The position numbers were made by a program, and so were the translations under genes. Under the pieces are notes generated by a model. It did not search any database. It had not been told where the DNA came from and worked only from the letters and a program-made list of their open reading frames with translations. Below are positions 17,639 through 26,477 of a stretch of 64,000 nucleotides of DNA, piece by piece. Each line of letters begins with the position of its first letter. The stretch's first letter is position 1. This stretch comes from Flavobacteriales bacterium (GTDB taxonomy: Bacteria > Bacteroidota > Bacteroidia > Flavobacteriales_E > Vicingaceae). The stretch lies in assembly GCA_905339165.1 (NCBI GenBank), contig CAJPFH010000005.1, positions 147,120 through 211,119 on the forward strand, written 5' to 3'.

Positions 17639-18085
17639 TTGAATAAAACCCCGTTTTACCTTCTGCTTTATTTTGCTTCTTTTTTCGTTTTATTATCTTG
17701 TAATAGTCATAAAACGAATGAAAATTGTAGTTCTGCACCTATTATCAATCCAAACGGAGATAGTGAATTAGCTTTATTAATGAGAGCCTTGTATAACGCT
17801 GCCGACTCTATTAAAACACAAACCGCACAAAACCGCCCGGTTGATTTAGAGAAAATAAAAGCACTATTAACCAATTTAAAAACGGCCACTCCTACCGACC
17901 CCAATGTTCACGGAGAAGTATTTAACGGCTTTGCCGAGAAAATGAGTCTGCAAATAAATAACCTAAAAGCCGACAGCAGTTTTGTAATTACCTTTAATAG
18001 CTTAGTAAATTCTTGTGTGGATTGCCATAACGAGTTTTGCCCTGGACCTATTAAAAAGATAAATAAATTAAGAGTTTCCGAGTAA
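17639..18085 (+). CDS. Lipoprotein with a single haem-binding CxxCH motif
   Basis: 148-residue protein with a lipoprotein signal (VLLSC, Cys near residue 21) and a C-terminal CVDCH at about residues 125-129, followed by NEFCPGP. CxxCH attaches haem c, and its position near the end of a helical protein recalls cytochrome c-prime-like monohaem proteins, in which the fifth ligand is this His. It probably starts at TTG 17639, 4 nt after the DUF4920 stop. Likely periplasmic or surface-attached electron carrier or sensor; redox partner unknown. The other Cys (FCPGP) is also of interest. Confidence 0.7.
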   Translation: MNKTPFYLLLYFASFFVLLSCNSHKTNENCSSAPIINPNGDSELALLMRALYNAADSIKTQTAQNRPVDLEKIKALLTNLKTATPTDPNVHGEVFNGFAEKMSLQINNLKADSSFVITFNSLVNSCVDCHNEFCPGPIKKINKLRVSE

Positions 18086-18095
18086 TTGGCAAGAC

Positions 18096-19967
18096 TTAAT
18101 ATTCATCAAGTTTTTCGTAAACAGAATTTTTGCTCTTAAACTCTGGTACAATTTTTTTCATCTTACCTACAATATCCATATTGTTTTGTTTATTGAATAA
18201 TGCAATCAAATCCTCTATCTCTTTTGAGATTTCTTCAAAAGAATAAGACTGCACTTTTCCTATCATTATTTGCGGGTGATGGGTTGGTATTGTATTTTCT
18301 TTATCGGTTAATAACTCTTCGTAAAGTTTTTCGCCAGGCCGAAGACCGGTATAAACAATTTGAATATCCTTTCCTAGTGTTAATCCAGAAATGCGAATCA
18401 TTTTTTTTGCTAAATCAATAATTTTAACCGAATGACCCATATCAAAAACAAAAATTTCTCCTCCCCTACCCATCGCTCCCGCTTCCAGAACTAGTTGACA
18501 GGCTTCGGGAATTGTCATAAAAAAACGGGTTACCTCAGGGTGAGTAACTGTAATGGGACCTCCATGTTCTATCTGTTTTTTAAACAAAGGTATAACCGAA
18601 CCATTAGACCCCAAAACATTTCCGAAGCGGGTGGTAATAAAATTGGTGTCCGATTTTTCATTTAATGATTGTGTATATATCTCTGCTATTCTTTTCGAAG
18701 CCCCCATTACGTTGGTGGGGTTTACAGCTTTATCGGTAGAAATCATTACAAAAGTTTCTACTCCGTATTTGCTTGCTAAATCGGCTGTATTTTTTGTGCC
18801 CAATACATTGGTAATAATAGATTCGGATGGATTATTTTCCATTAGTGGTACGTGCTTGTATGCAGCCGCATGAAAAACCACTTTAGGGCAAAAGGTTTTA
18901 AAAACATTTTCTAATCGGGCATAATTTCGAACGTCACCAATAATGGTTTCACAAATTTTGTTAAGTCCTTTTTCTTGCAGTTCAAATTCTAGTTCATACA
19001 AAGCTGATTCAGCTTGGTCAAGCATCAGAATTTTTTTGGGATTATAATGGGCTACTTGCCTTACTATTTCACTACCAATGGAACCAGCCGCACCTGTGAT
19101 TAAAATTACTTTGTTTTGAAGTTGTTGTTTAATTTTATTTTCATCGAGTTTAATGGGCTCCCTGCCCAATAAATCTTCTATTCTTACCTTTTTTATTTGT
19201 TTGAAACTAAGTTCTCCGTTGATCCACTTGGTAACCGGGGGTACATTTAACACTTTGGTATTATAATGTAAACACAAGTCGGTAATTTCTGCCACTTTGA
19301 ATTTACTAAGTCCCTGAATAGATATAATAATATGGGCAATACTTTCTTTTTGCAAAATAGATTCTAATTTGGAAGAGTGTTCGATACGTATGCCTTCTAA
19401 TTTTTTTCCCACCTTCTTTTCATCGTCATCAATAAAGGCAAGCACTTTATACTTAGAGCCGGCATCTCGGTCTAGAGTTCGCTTCGCAATAAGTCCTGAT
19501 TCCCCAGCACCATATATTAAAACATATTGTTTTTCTCGTGAGGGGTTTTTAAGTTCAAAGTATAATATTTTTACTAAAATCCTAAAAGCTATTAAGCCGA
19601 AGGTACTCGCCATAAACTCTATTACAATAATAGAAAACGGGATAATATATCTTTCATTCCAACTATTATAGCTGATTAAATTAGCTATAACAAACAGCAT
19701 ACTGCCTGTAGTTATGGTTAAAAAAATCCTTTCGGCATCTTTTGTACTTGTATATCTTATTATACCTGCATAGGTACGAGCTATTAAAAAAGTAAGAGAA
19801 CGCACCCCAATAACAATGGGAAAAACAATAGAAAATGTTTTATACTCTACTTCTGGAATTGAAAAATTAAACCTTAGCAAATAGGCTAATACAAGAGTAA
19901 ATAAACAGATAAAAATATCTATGAAATAGATTATCCAACGGGGAGTATTACCAACAGGAAAAAACAT
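18096..19967 (-). CDS. Membrane-bound nucleoside-diphosphate-sugar dehydratase/epimerase (CapD/PglF/WbpM-like)
   Basis: 623-residue polysaccharide biosynthesis enzyme. Four membrane segments at about 1-130 are followed by a Rossmann CoA-binding-like domain (YGAGESG near 149-155). The catalytic SDR domain starts near 290 (ITGAAGSIGSEIVRQ) and contains STDKAVNPTNVMGASKR. In this family the usual SDR Tyr is replaced by Met, the hallmark of UDP-GlcNAc 4,6-dehydratases that start bacillosamine- or QuiNAc-type sugar synthesis. Substrate is inferred from the family only. It probably supplies sugars for O-antigen or glycoprotein synthesis; the O-antigen ligase-like gene is 7 kb away. Confidence 0.9.
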   Translation of the reverse strand: MFFPVGNTPRWIIYFIDIFICLFTLVLAYLLRFNFSIPEVEYKTFSIVFPIVIGVRSLTFLIARTYAGIIRYTSTKDAERIFLTITTGSMLFVIANLISYNSWNERYIIPFSIIVIEFMASTFGLIAFRILVKILYFELKNPSREKQYVLIYGAGESGLIAKRTLDRDAGSKYKVLAFIDDDEKKVGKKLEGIRIEHSSKLESILQKESIAHIIISIQGLSKFKVAEITDLCLHYNTKVLNVPPVTKWINGELSFKQIKKVRIEDLLGREPIKLDENKIKQQLQNKVILITGAAGSIGSEIVRQVAHYNPKKILMLDQAESALYELEFELQEKGLNKICETIIGDVRNYARLENVFKTFCPKVVFHAAAYKHVPLMENNPSESIITNVLGTKNTADLASKYGVETFVMISTDKAVNPTNVMGASKRIAEIYTQSLNEKSDTNFITTRFGNVLGSNGSVIPLFKKQIEHGGPITVTHPEVTRFFMTIPEACQLVLEAGAMGRGGEIFVFDMGHSVKIIDLAKKMIRISGLTLGKDIQIVYTGLRPGEKLYEELLTDKENTIPTHHPQIMIGKVQSYSFEEISKEIEDLIALFNKQNNMDIVGKMKKIVPEFKSKNSVYEKLDEY

Positions 19968-20085
19968 ATTACAGTTTACGCAAATATAGAATTTTACCTT
20001 CGTTTACGGTAGTATTATATGAATTTAGTTGACAAGACATAAAATACATTTTATACTTACCCATTCCGTTTCAAAGAAAAACTTC

Positions 20086-20115
20086 TTTGCGGTTTTACTT
20101 CTTTTGATACCTTTG
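20086..20115 (+). promoter_or_regulatory. Promoter of gcvT
   Basis: TTTG at 20086-20089 and TACCTTTG at 20108-20115 are 18 nt apart, an excellent fit to the Bacteroidota consensus. The gcvT ATG follows 25 nt after the -7 element. Confidence 0.75.
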
Positions 20116-20140
20116 TTGCCTCAATTAAATCCAAACCAAC

Positions 20141-21226
20141 ATGAAAGATATTGCTTTAAAAAACAAACATATTGCACTAGGGGCTAAAATGCTTCCCTTT
20201 GCCGGATACAATATGCCTATCCAATACTCTGGAGTAACCGATGAACACTTAACCGTTAGAAACGGAGTTGGTGTTTTTGACGTTTCGCATATGGGCGAAT
20301 TTTTAATTAAAGGCGAGAAAGCCCTCGATTTAATTCAGTATGTTACCAGTAACGATGCATCAAAATTAGTAGACGGAAAAATTCAGTATTCTTGTTTACC
20401 CAACGGAAAAGGAGGAATTGTTGATGATTTATTGGTATATCGATACAAAGCAGACGAATACTATTTAGTAGTAAATGCTTCGAATATAGAAAAAGACTGG
20501 AATTGGATTTCTAAAAACAACACCTTTGGAGCAGAAATGCAGAATTTATCTGACCAGCTTAGTTTATTGGCTATACAAGGGCCAAAGGCCATAAACACAT
20601 TGCAAAAACTTACCGATGTAAATCTTTCAGAAATTGAATATTACAGTTTTAAAGTAGGCCGATTTGCAGGAGTAGATGGAGTTATTTTATCAAACACTGG
20701 TTACACGGGAGCCGGAGGGTTCGAAATTTATTTCGAAAATGCCGTTGCAGAAAAAATGTGGGATGCTGTATTTGAAGCCGGAAAAGAATTTAATATCAAA
20801 CCCATTGGTTTAGGTGCACGCGATACCCTTCGCTTGGAAATGGGATTTTGTTTGTACGGAAACGATATTGACGATACCACATCTCCCATTGAAGCGGGGT
20901 TAGGTTGGATAACTAAGTTTACTAAAAATTTTATCGATTCGGAATTCTTGAAAAAACAAAAAGAAAACGGAGTTTCAAAAAAATTAGTGGGCTTTATTAT
21001 GACGGAAAAAGGCGGTATTCCTCGCCACGACCATAACATTACAGATGCCAACGGAAATTATATAGGTAAAGTTACCTCCGGCACCATGTCGCCTAGTTTA
21101 AAAGAAGCTATTGGAATGGGTTATGTTCCTAGTAATCTTTCAAAACCAGATTCTGAAATTTATATCGAAATACGCGAAAAAAAATTGAAAGCCAAAGTCG
21201 TAAGACTTCCCTTTCTTTCAAAATAA
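20141..21226 (+). CDS. gcvT: Glycine cleavage system T protein (aminomethyltransferase)
   Basis: 361-residue aminomethyltransferase that releases ammonia from the aminomethyl-lipoyl H protein and passes the methylene to tetrahydrofolate. Family marks are the opening [29 protein letters not shown] near residues 46-54, the [14 protein letters not shown] block near 188-201, and [13 protein letters not shown] near 228-240. The full length is normal. The gcvH and gcvP genes are not adjacent. comB starts 3 nt after the stop, so gcvT and comB form an operon. Confidence 0.95.
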   Translation: MKDIALKNKHIALGAKMLPFAGYNMPIQYSGVTDEHLTVRNGVGVFDVSHMGEFLIKGEKALDLIQYVTSNDASKLVDGKIQYSCLPNGKGGIVDDLLVYRYKADEYYLVVNASNIEKDWNWISKNNTFGAEMQNLSDQLSLLAIQGPKAINTLQKLTDVNLSEIEYYSFKVGRFAGVDGVILSNTGYTGAGGFEIYFENAVAEKMWDAVFEAGKEFNIKPIGLGARDTLRLEMGFCLYGNDIDDTTSPIEAGLGWITKFTKNFIDSEFLKKQKENGVSKKLVGFIMTEKGGIPRHDHNITDANGNYIGKVTSGTMSPSLKEAIGMGYVPSNLSKPDSEIYIEIREKKLKAKVVRLPFLSK

Positions 21227-21229
21227 AAT

Positions 21230-21949
21230 ATGCGAAAAATTGAAGTAGGATTTTCTCCTGTATTTTTTAATGTTTACGATAATCCGAACGAAAGCATCGT
21301 AGTTATTATAGATGTGTTGCGTGCTACAACTGCCATTTGTACCGCCTTTAAATTTGGAGTAAAAGAAATTATTCCGGTAGCCACTATAGAAGAAGCTCTC
21401 TCGTATAAGCAAAAAGGTTATTTAGTAGGGGCCGAAAGAAATGGTTTAAAGCTAGATGGTTTCGATTTTGGAAACTCGCCCTACCATTATATGGGAAGTA
21501 ATATAAAAAACCAAACCATTGTTTTAACCACCACCAACGGAACTCAAGCCATAGAAACCGCTAAAAATGCCTACAAAGTTGTGATAGGAGCATTTACCAA
21601 TTTATCGGCACTTTGTAATTGGCTTGCCAAACAAGATAAGAGTGTATTGCTTTTGTGCTCCGGATGGAAAAATAAATTAAACTTGGAAGACTCTCTATTT
21701 GCAGGTGCGGTAGTAAACGAAATAACCAAACTGAGCGAATACGATGAAGTATCCGATTCGGCTCTTTGTGCCAAATACCTTTACAATATGGCCAAAGAAG
21801 ACCCCGATCGTTTTTTACATCATTCATCGCACAGAAGACGGTTGGCAAAACTTAATTTAAAACAAGATATTAAATACAGCTTAACATTAGACCTTACCGA
21901 TATTATACCCATTCTTATTGATAACAAATTGGTAAAAATGGAAATCTGA
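21230..21949 (+). CDS. 2-phosphosulfolactate phosphatase family protein (ComB)
   Basis: 239-residue member of the ComB family, Mg-dependent acid phosphatases named for an enzyme of coenzyme M synthesis. Conserved segments are VVIIDVLRATTAICTAF near residues 25-41, GAERNG near 65-70, the TTTNGTQAI core near 104-112, and EDSLFAGAVVNE near 151-162. Bacteroidota do not make coenzyme M, so the true substrate here is probably another sulfonated or phosphorylated compound; that is inference. It follows gcvT with a 3-nt gap. Confidence 0.85.
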   Translation: MRKIEVGFSPVFFNVYDNPNESIVVIIDVLRATTAICTAFKFGVKEIIPVATIEEALSYKQKGYLVGAERNGLKLDGFDFGNSPYHYMGSNIKNQTIVLTTTNGTQAIETAKNAYKVVIGAFTNLSALCNWLAKQDKSVLLLCSGWKNKLNLEDSLFAGAVVNEITKLSEYDEVSDSALCAKYLYNMAKEDPDRFLHHSSHRRRLAKLNLKQDIKYSLTLDLTDIIPILIDNKLVKMEI

Positions 21950-21980
21950 TTTTTATGTAAATTGGCTAAAAATTTTGGTC

Positions 21981-22973
21981 GTGCGAAAAATTACCTTACT
22001 CTTTACTCTCCTGCTTTTTCTTTCGCTTCTTTTCGATTTCAATAAAACAGCCTATACCTGGGGCTTTTTTGCCCATAAAAAAATTAATCGTATGGCCGTG
22101 TTTACCCTGCCTCCTGAAATGATTGGCTTTTATAAAAAAAATATCGAGTTTGTTACAGAACATGCGGTTGACCCTGATAAAAGAAGATATGCAGTAGAAG
22201 GAGAAGCTCAACGGCATTTTATAGACCTAGACCATTACGTAAATAAAAATGAAAATATTTTTGAGATAATGCCGAAAAAATGGGCCGATGCCGTTTCAAA
22301 ATATACCGAAGATACACTTCAAACATATGGTATTGTTCCCTGGCATATCGATGTAATGGTAAAAAAGTTAACCCATGCATTCAAAGAAAAAAATATAGAT
22401 AGAATACTTTCTCTCTCAGCCGATTTAGGACACTACGTAGGAGACGCCCATGTGCCACTTCATACCACAAAAAATTATAATGGACAGTATACTAACCAAC
22501 GCGGCATACACGGTTTTTGGGAATCACGCATTCCTGAATTACTTTCGGAAGACTATGATTATTTTGTGGGAAAAGCCAAATACATTTCCTATCCATTAGA
22601 TTTATCATGGAATGCGGTAGAGCAAAGTTTTAATGCCAAAGACTCTGTGTTGGAATTAGAAAAAACACTAAACGAAATTTTTCCAAGCGACCAAAAATAC
22701 TCTATTGAAGACCGAGGCCGAACTACAATGAAAGTATACTCTAAAGAATATTCTTTAAAATACAACGACATGCTCAATGGAATGGTAGAGAGAAGAATGA
22801 GAGAAACTATTATTGCTATTGGCAGTTTGTGGTACACCGCATGGATTAATGCCGGTCAGCCCAATTTGAATGAATTGATTGGTCTAAAACCTTCTGAGGA
22901 ATTCGAAAAGGAACAAGCCGAACTAGAAAAATTGTACCAAAATAGCAAAATTAAGGGTAGAGGCTGCGAATAA
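21981..22973 (+). CDS. Zinc-dependent phospholipase C / S1-P1 nuclease-like hydrolase
   Basis: About 330 residues with a signal peptide and a trinuclear-zinc hydrolase domain shared by phospholipase C and S1/P1 nucleases. The ligands expected are visible: the mature N-terminal Trp and His in WGFFAH, the Asp/His in HFIDLDHY near 76-83, the core HYVGDAHVPLH near 153-163, and HGFWE near 176-180. Start is probably GTG 21981; an in-frame TTG lies two codons upstream. Exported. Phosphodiester bonds in lipids or nucleic acids are the likely targets, but sequence cannot tell which. Confidence 0.83.
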   Translation: MRKITLLFTLLLFLSLLFDFNKTAYTWGFFAHKKINRMAVFTLPPEMIGFYKKNIEFVTEHAVDPDKRRYAVEGEAQRHFIDLDHYVNKNENIFEIMPKKWADAVSKYTEDTLQTYGIVPWHIDVMVKKLTHAFKEKNIDRILSLSADLGHYVGDAHVPLHTTKNYNGQYTNQRGIHGFWESRIPELLSEDYDYFVGKAKYISYPLDLSWNAVEQSFNAKDSVLELEKTLNEIFPSDQKYSIEDRGRTTMKVYSKEYSLKYNDMLNGMVERRMRETIIAIGSLWYTAWINAGQPNLNELIGLKPSEEFEKEQAELEKLYQNSKIKGRGCE

Positions 22974-23200
22974 TATAAATACTCTGACAATCAATGAATT
23001 ACATTTTACTGCCAAATTTTCACCCTACTCTGTCGTATTTTTTTTAAAATTTAACATTTTATGTTATAGGCTGATTCACAAGCAATAAAACTTAATTTTA
23101 AAAAAATATTTCTTCGCCCCCCATATACTCATAAATAAGAGCAAAAAAATTACCTTAAATTTGGCTGTACATTAGATATAGCAACCCTTTTAATAAAACC

Positions 23201-23599
23201 ATGAATATGAAATTTGAAACTGAAAATACACCAAGTGTAGTTATAAAAAAGAAAAATATTCCCTTACTTCTAGATTATTGTTTAGAGAATAAAATTGAAT
23301 TTACTGTAGTACCAAAATTAACGGTTGATGATTTTGAAATCTCCTTTAATTTAAAAGATTTTAAAATGGCCATAGCTTTAGGAATGTGCCTAAAAGAACT
23401 GAAATTAGATTTATTAGGTACACAAAATATTACTTCCTTAAACGCCATTAAAGCGACTAAAAATCCGATTGAAATAAAAGTAAACAAAAAGAATAAAGAA
23501 GTAAAAGTTGAAAATATATTAACTGAAAAAATTCAAGATTCAAAAGAGGCACAACTAATAGAAACCAGTAGCAGCTTGGCTTTCGACTTAGAAAATTAG
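23201..23599 (+). CDS. Hypothetical protein, 132 aa
   Basis: Unrecognised small protein. Residues about 1-85 alternate strand and helix (SVVIKKKNIPLLLDYC, then IEFTVVPKLTVDDFEISFNL), a pattern like a small alpha/beta domain, and the C-terminal 45 residues are Lys/Glu-rich and probably disordered. No signal peptide or membrane segment. It may start at ATG 23201 or at ATG 23207. It stands alone: 227 nt of AT-rich DNA upstream in which I see only a promoter-like TTTG at 23160-23163, and a strong terminator downstream. Confidence 0.65.
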   Translation: MNMKFETENTPSVVIKKKNIPLLLDYCLENKIEFTVVPKLTVDDFEISFNLKDFKMAIALGMCLKELKLDLLGTQNITSLNAIKATKNPIEIKVNKKNKEVKVENILTEKIQDSKEAQLIETSSSLAFDLEN

Positions 23600-23619
23600 C
23601 GTGCTTATTTTGCCATGGA

Positions 23620-23651
23620 AAAACCCCTCCCTTGCAGTGCGGAGGGGTTTT
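23620..23651 (+). terminator. Intrinsic terminator after the 132-aa gene
   Basis: An 11-bp perfect stem (AAAACCCCTCC with GGAGGGGTTTT) and a 10-nt loop, followed by a short T-rich stretch. Confidence 0.85.
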
Positions 23652-23758
23652 CTGTTTTAACACACCTCTATTTCTTTTCTTATTTCCTTCTTCTTTTTTC
23701 TAAAATGTAATACTGTTGCATTATTCGTTTTAATAAGTCTACTTTTGCAATTATAAAA

Positions 23759-24502
23759 ATGAGCTCTACAAACAAAATAGACTGGTGTAGCACTTGGTTT
23801 AATACAGATTATTACCACCTATTGTATGCACACCGAAATAATGATGAGGCGGAATTATTTATTAAAAATCTAATTTTAAATTTGAGGATACCCGAAGGGG
23901 CAAAAGTATTGGATATAGCCTGCGGCAAAGGTAGGCATGCCTGCATTTTATCTAAATACCATCTTAAAGTTTGGGGAATTGATATTGCTTCTAACAGCAT
24001 TGAGGAAGCAAAGAAAAACTCTCATCCGGCTATCACCTTCGAAGTGTTCGATATGCGGAATGTATACAAAAAAAACTATTTCGACTTTGTATTTAACCTA
24101 TTTACCAGTTTTGGCTATTTTGAAAATGAACAAGAGAATGATGCCACTATTCAATCTATATCTGAAAACCTTAAGAAAAAAGGCCTACTTATTCTCGATT
24201 TTTTAAATGCAGAATTTGTTAAGAAAAACCTAAAAGAGAATGAGCAAATTATAAAAAACAATATTGAATTTAACATTACACGCAAAATATCTAAAAACAG
24301 GGTTGTAAAGAAGATTCAAATAAACGATCATGGTCAACAGTATTTATTTGAAGAAAATGTAAGGCTTTATACCTTAAATGAACTAACTACTATCTTCAAT
24401 AAATTCGGGTTATCCGTAATAAAAACATTCGGAGATTACCATCTAAGCCCTCTCAACGAAATAAATTCTCCGAGAGTTATATTGGTTGCTCAAAAAATAT
24501 AA
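23759..24502 (+). CDS. Class I SAM-dependent methyltransferase
   Basis: 247-residue methyltransferase with the SAM-binding motif I VLDIACGKGRHA near residues 50-61, the acidic residue after strand 2 in VWGIDIAS near 71-78, and motif IV FDFVFNLFTSFGYF near 103-116. The substrate is unknown. ATG 23759 is the only suitable start. It ends 2 nt before the ZIP transporter gene, so the two share an operon. Confidence 0.85.
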   Translation: MSSTNKIDWCSTWFNTDYYHLLYAHRNNDEAELFIKNLILNLRIPEGAKVLDIACGKGRHACILSKYHLKVWGIDIASNSIEEAKKNSHPAITFEVFDMRNVYKKNYFDFVFNLFTSFGYFENEQENDATIQSISENLKKKGLLILDFLNAEFVKKNLKENEQIIKNNIEFNITRKISKNRVVKKIQINDHGQQYLFEENVRLYTLNELTTIFNKFGLSVIKTFGDYHLSPLNEINSPRVILVAQKI

Positions 24503-24504
24503 TA

Positions 24505-25251
24505 ATGAACGAAGAACTGCTAAATTATATCATTCTCTTTTCAACCCCTGTAATAGTAGGCTCAGCTGTATGGTTACTAAATTTAAACATTAATAAAAAT
24601 TTAAAACTATTACTCTCCTTTAGCGGGGCATTCTTATTTACTATTTGTATCTTACACCTTATACCCGAACTTTATTTTAACTGGAACAAATCCATTGGTT
24701 TTTTTATAATGGGGGGGGTTTTTCTGCAATTAATTCTAGAAAATTTCTCAAAAGGCATTGAACACGGACATGCACACACACATACCCACTCCGGCATTTT
24801 CCCCTTTTCTGTTTTTTTTAGTTTACTTATCCATTCTTTTGTAGAAGGTATGGCTCTTATAGAAGTTCATCATGCCTCGGAAGTTACCCACACGCATTCC
24901 TATAATATGCCTCTGTTAATAGGCATTTCCATACACAACATACCAGTTACCATGGTGCTTTTAGGACTTATGTTTCGCCAACAAATTAAATTGAGAACGC
25001 AACTTTATTCACTGCTCATCTTTGCTTTAAGTGCTCCTATTGGTTTATTTTTTGCTAACCATTTCAACGAAAAAATTTTTTCTACAGGTTTAAACTTTAA
25101 TTTTTTATTAGCCATATCGGTCGGTATTTTTTTGCACATTTCCACTACTATTCTTTTTGAAACCAGCGAGCAACACCACCACTATAATTACAAAAAAATG
25201 GCAGCTATTATTATTGGAGTGTTTATTGCCGGTTTAACACTATTATTATAA
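24505..25251 (+). CDS. ZIP family divalent-metal transporter
   Basis: 248-residue inner-membrane transporter, with about eight membrane segments, moving Zn or a related metal into the cytoplasm. The His-rich loop (HGHAHTHTHSG near residues 89-99) is typical. The pore motifs HSFVEGMALIE (near 111-121) and GISIHNIPVTMVL (near 138-150) contain the metal-binding His and Glu. A run of eight G at 24711-24718, encoding Met-Gly-Gly-Val, is unusual for this AT-rich genome and could slip. Cotranscribed with the upstream methyltransferase. Confidence 0.88.
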   Translation: MNEELLNYIILFSTPVIVGSAVWLLNLNINKNLKLLLSFSGAFLFTICILHLIPELYFNWNKSIGFFIMGGVFLQLILENFSKGIEHGHAHTHTHSGIFPFSVFFSLLIHSFVEGMALIEVHHASEVTHTHSYNMPLLIGISIHNIPVTMVLLGLMFRQQIKLRTQLYSLLIFALSAPIGLFFANHFNEKIFSTGLNFNFLLAISVGIFLHISTTILFETSEQHHHYNYKKMAAIIIGVFIAGLTLLL

Positions 25252-25340
25252 TTGCATATTTCTTTAAACAAATACCCAACATGGGTGTTTTACCATTAAC
25301 TTAGCAAACAACAAATTTATAACTATTAAACTTTACAATT

Positions 25341-25973
25341 ATGGCAGTACTTGTCGGGAAAAAAGCTCCCCTATTTAAAGCAAAAGCAGTAATAAACGGT
25401 GAAGAAATTGTAGCCGATTATTCCTTAGAACAATTTCTTGGAAAAAAACATGTAATCCTTTTCTTTTATCCTAAAGATTTTACTTTTGTTTGTCCTACAG
25501 AATTACACGCCTTTCAGGCACGGTTAAAAGAGTTTGAACAACGTAATGTAGCTGTTGTGGCTGTATCAACAGATACCGAACAATCGCATTGGGGTTGGCT
25601 TCAACTATCAAAAGACCATGGAGGCATTCAAGGAATTACCTACCCTATTGTTGCCGATACTAATAAAACCATTTCTCATAACTACGATGTACTGGCAGGA
25701 GAATGGGATTATAATGACGAAGGCGAGATGACGGCTCGTGGAGAGTTAGTAGCTTACCGCGGCTTATTTTTAATTGATAAAAATGGAGTAGTTCGTCATC
25801 AACTGGTTAACGATTTACCTCTTGGTAGAAGCGTTGATGAAGCAATACGCATTATAGATGCCCTTCAATTTTTGGAAGAAAAGGGTGAAGTATGTCCCGC
25901 CAATTGGAAAAAAGGAGAAGAAGGACTAAAAGCTACCCACACCGGAGTGGCTGATTATCTTGCAAAACATTAG
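25341..25973 (+). CDS. Typical 2-Cys peroxiredoxin
   Basis: 210-residue peroxiredoxin of the AhpC/Prx1 group, which reduces hydrogen peroxide, organic peroxides or peroxynitrite. The peroxidatic Cys51 is in DFTFVCPTE and the resolving Cys185 in GEVCPANW. The C-terminal tail is longer than in E. coli AhpC and contains the VCPANW block of Prx1-type proteins. No AhpF neighbour, so thioredoxin is the probable reductant. It is a single-gene unit with a strong terminator after it. Confidence 0.93.
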   Translation: MAVLVGKKAPLFKAKAVINGEEIVADYSLEQFLGKKHVILFFYPKDFTFVCPTELHAFQARLKEFEQRNVAVVAVSTDTEQSHWGWLQLSKDHGGIQGITYPIVADTNKTISHNYDVLAGEWDYNDEGEMTARGELVAYRGLFLIDKNGVVRHQLVNDLPLGRSVDEAIRIIDALQFLEEKGEVCPANWKKGEEGLKATHTGVADYLAKH

Positions 25974-25985
25974 GATTGTTCTCAT

Positions 25986-26015
25986 AAAAAAAGGGGCAAC
26001 AAGCCCCTTTTTTTT
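25986..26015. terminator. Bidirectional terminator between peroxiredoxin and DUF4293 genes
   Basis: A-tract, GGGGC, AACAA loop, GCCCC, T-tract: a 12-bp perfect stem between two convergent genes. Its end touches the stop codon of the DUF4293 gene. Confidence 0.9.
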
Positions 26016-26472
26016 ATCTCAAACGGTTAGCCGCCTTTACTAACATTTCATCTTTTCTTATATACCTTAATGCAATATAAATGAGTATGGCATTAATAAT
26101 AGGAATAAACAAGCCATAAGAATAATTTATACTCTCAGCACCCAATTTCGAAGAATATGCCTCCGCATAAAAAAAAACAGATGCAATAATTCCTGTATTT
26201 AAAAGAATAGCCAGACCACAAAATTTCATTTGAAGATTTCTTTTTTTGTATAAAAAAATAATGCCTAAAAGAACGAGTAGCAACAAAGAATTTAAAATGC
26301 TATTTCCGTATGGATAAAAAAGAAAGTGGTTATCTGTTCCATTTTCTTTTAAATAACACAACTTGTATATATAATGAGTGGTAGCCTTCATCTCGGCTAA
26401 AGGTAAAAAATACAGCACCACGGTTAAAATAAGTGCTGCAAGTAAAAACAAGGTTTGTTTACGCTGAATCAT
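26014..26472 (-). CDS. DUF4293 family membrane protein
   Basis: 152-residue protein with four membrane segments, of the DUF4293 family confined to Bacteroidota. It starts MIQRKQTLFLLAALILTVVL, the recognisable family opening. The last membrane segment is followed by a short positively charged tail ending KAANRLR. The function is unknown. It begins 5 nt after the end of the O-antigen ligase-like gene on the same strand, so both are probably in one operon. Confidence 0.85.
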   Translation of the reverse strand: MIQRKQTLFLLAALILTVVLYFLPLAEMKATTHYIYKLCYLKENGTDNHFLFYPYGNSILNSLLLLVLLGIIFLYKKRNLQMKFCGLAILLNTGIIASVFFYAEAYSSKLGAESINYSYGLFIPIINAILIYIALRYIRKDEMLVKAANRLR

Positions 26473-26477
26473 CTATT

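Noticed and set aside
22974..23200. Intergenic stretch examined for a small RNA, tRNA or riboswitch
   Set aside because: It is AT-rich with no cloverleaf or convincing stem beyond weak promoter-like bases.
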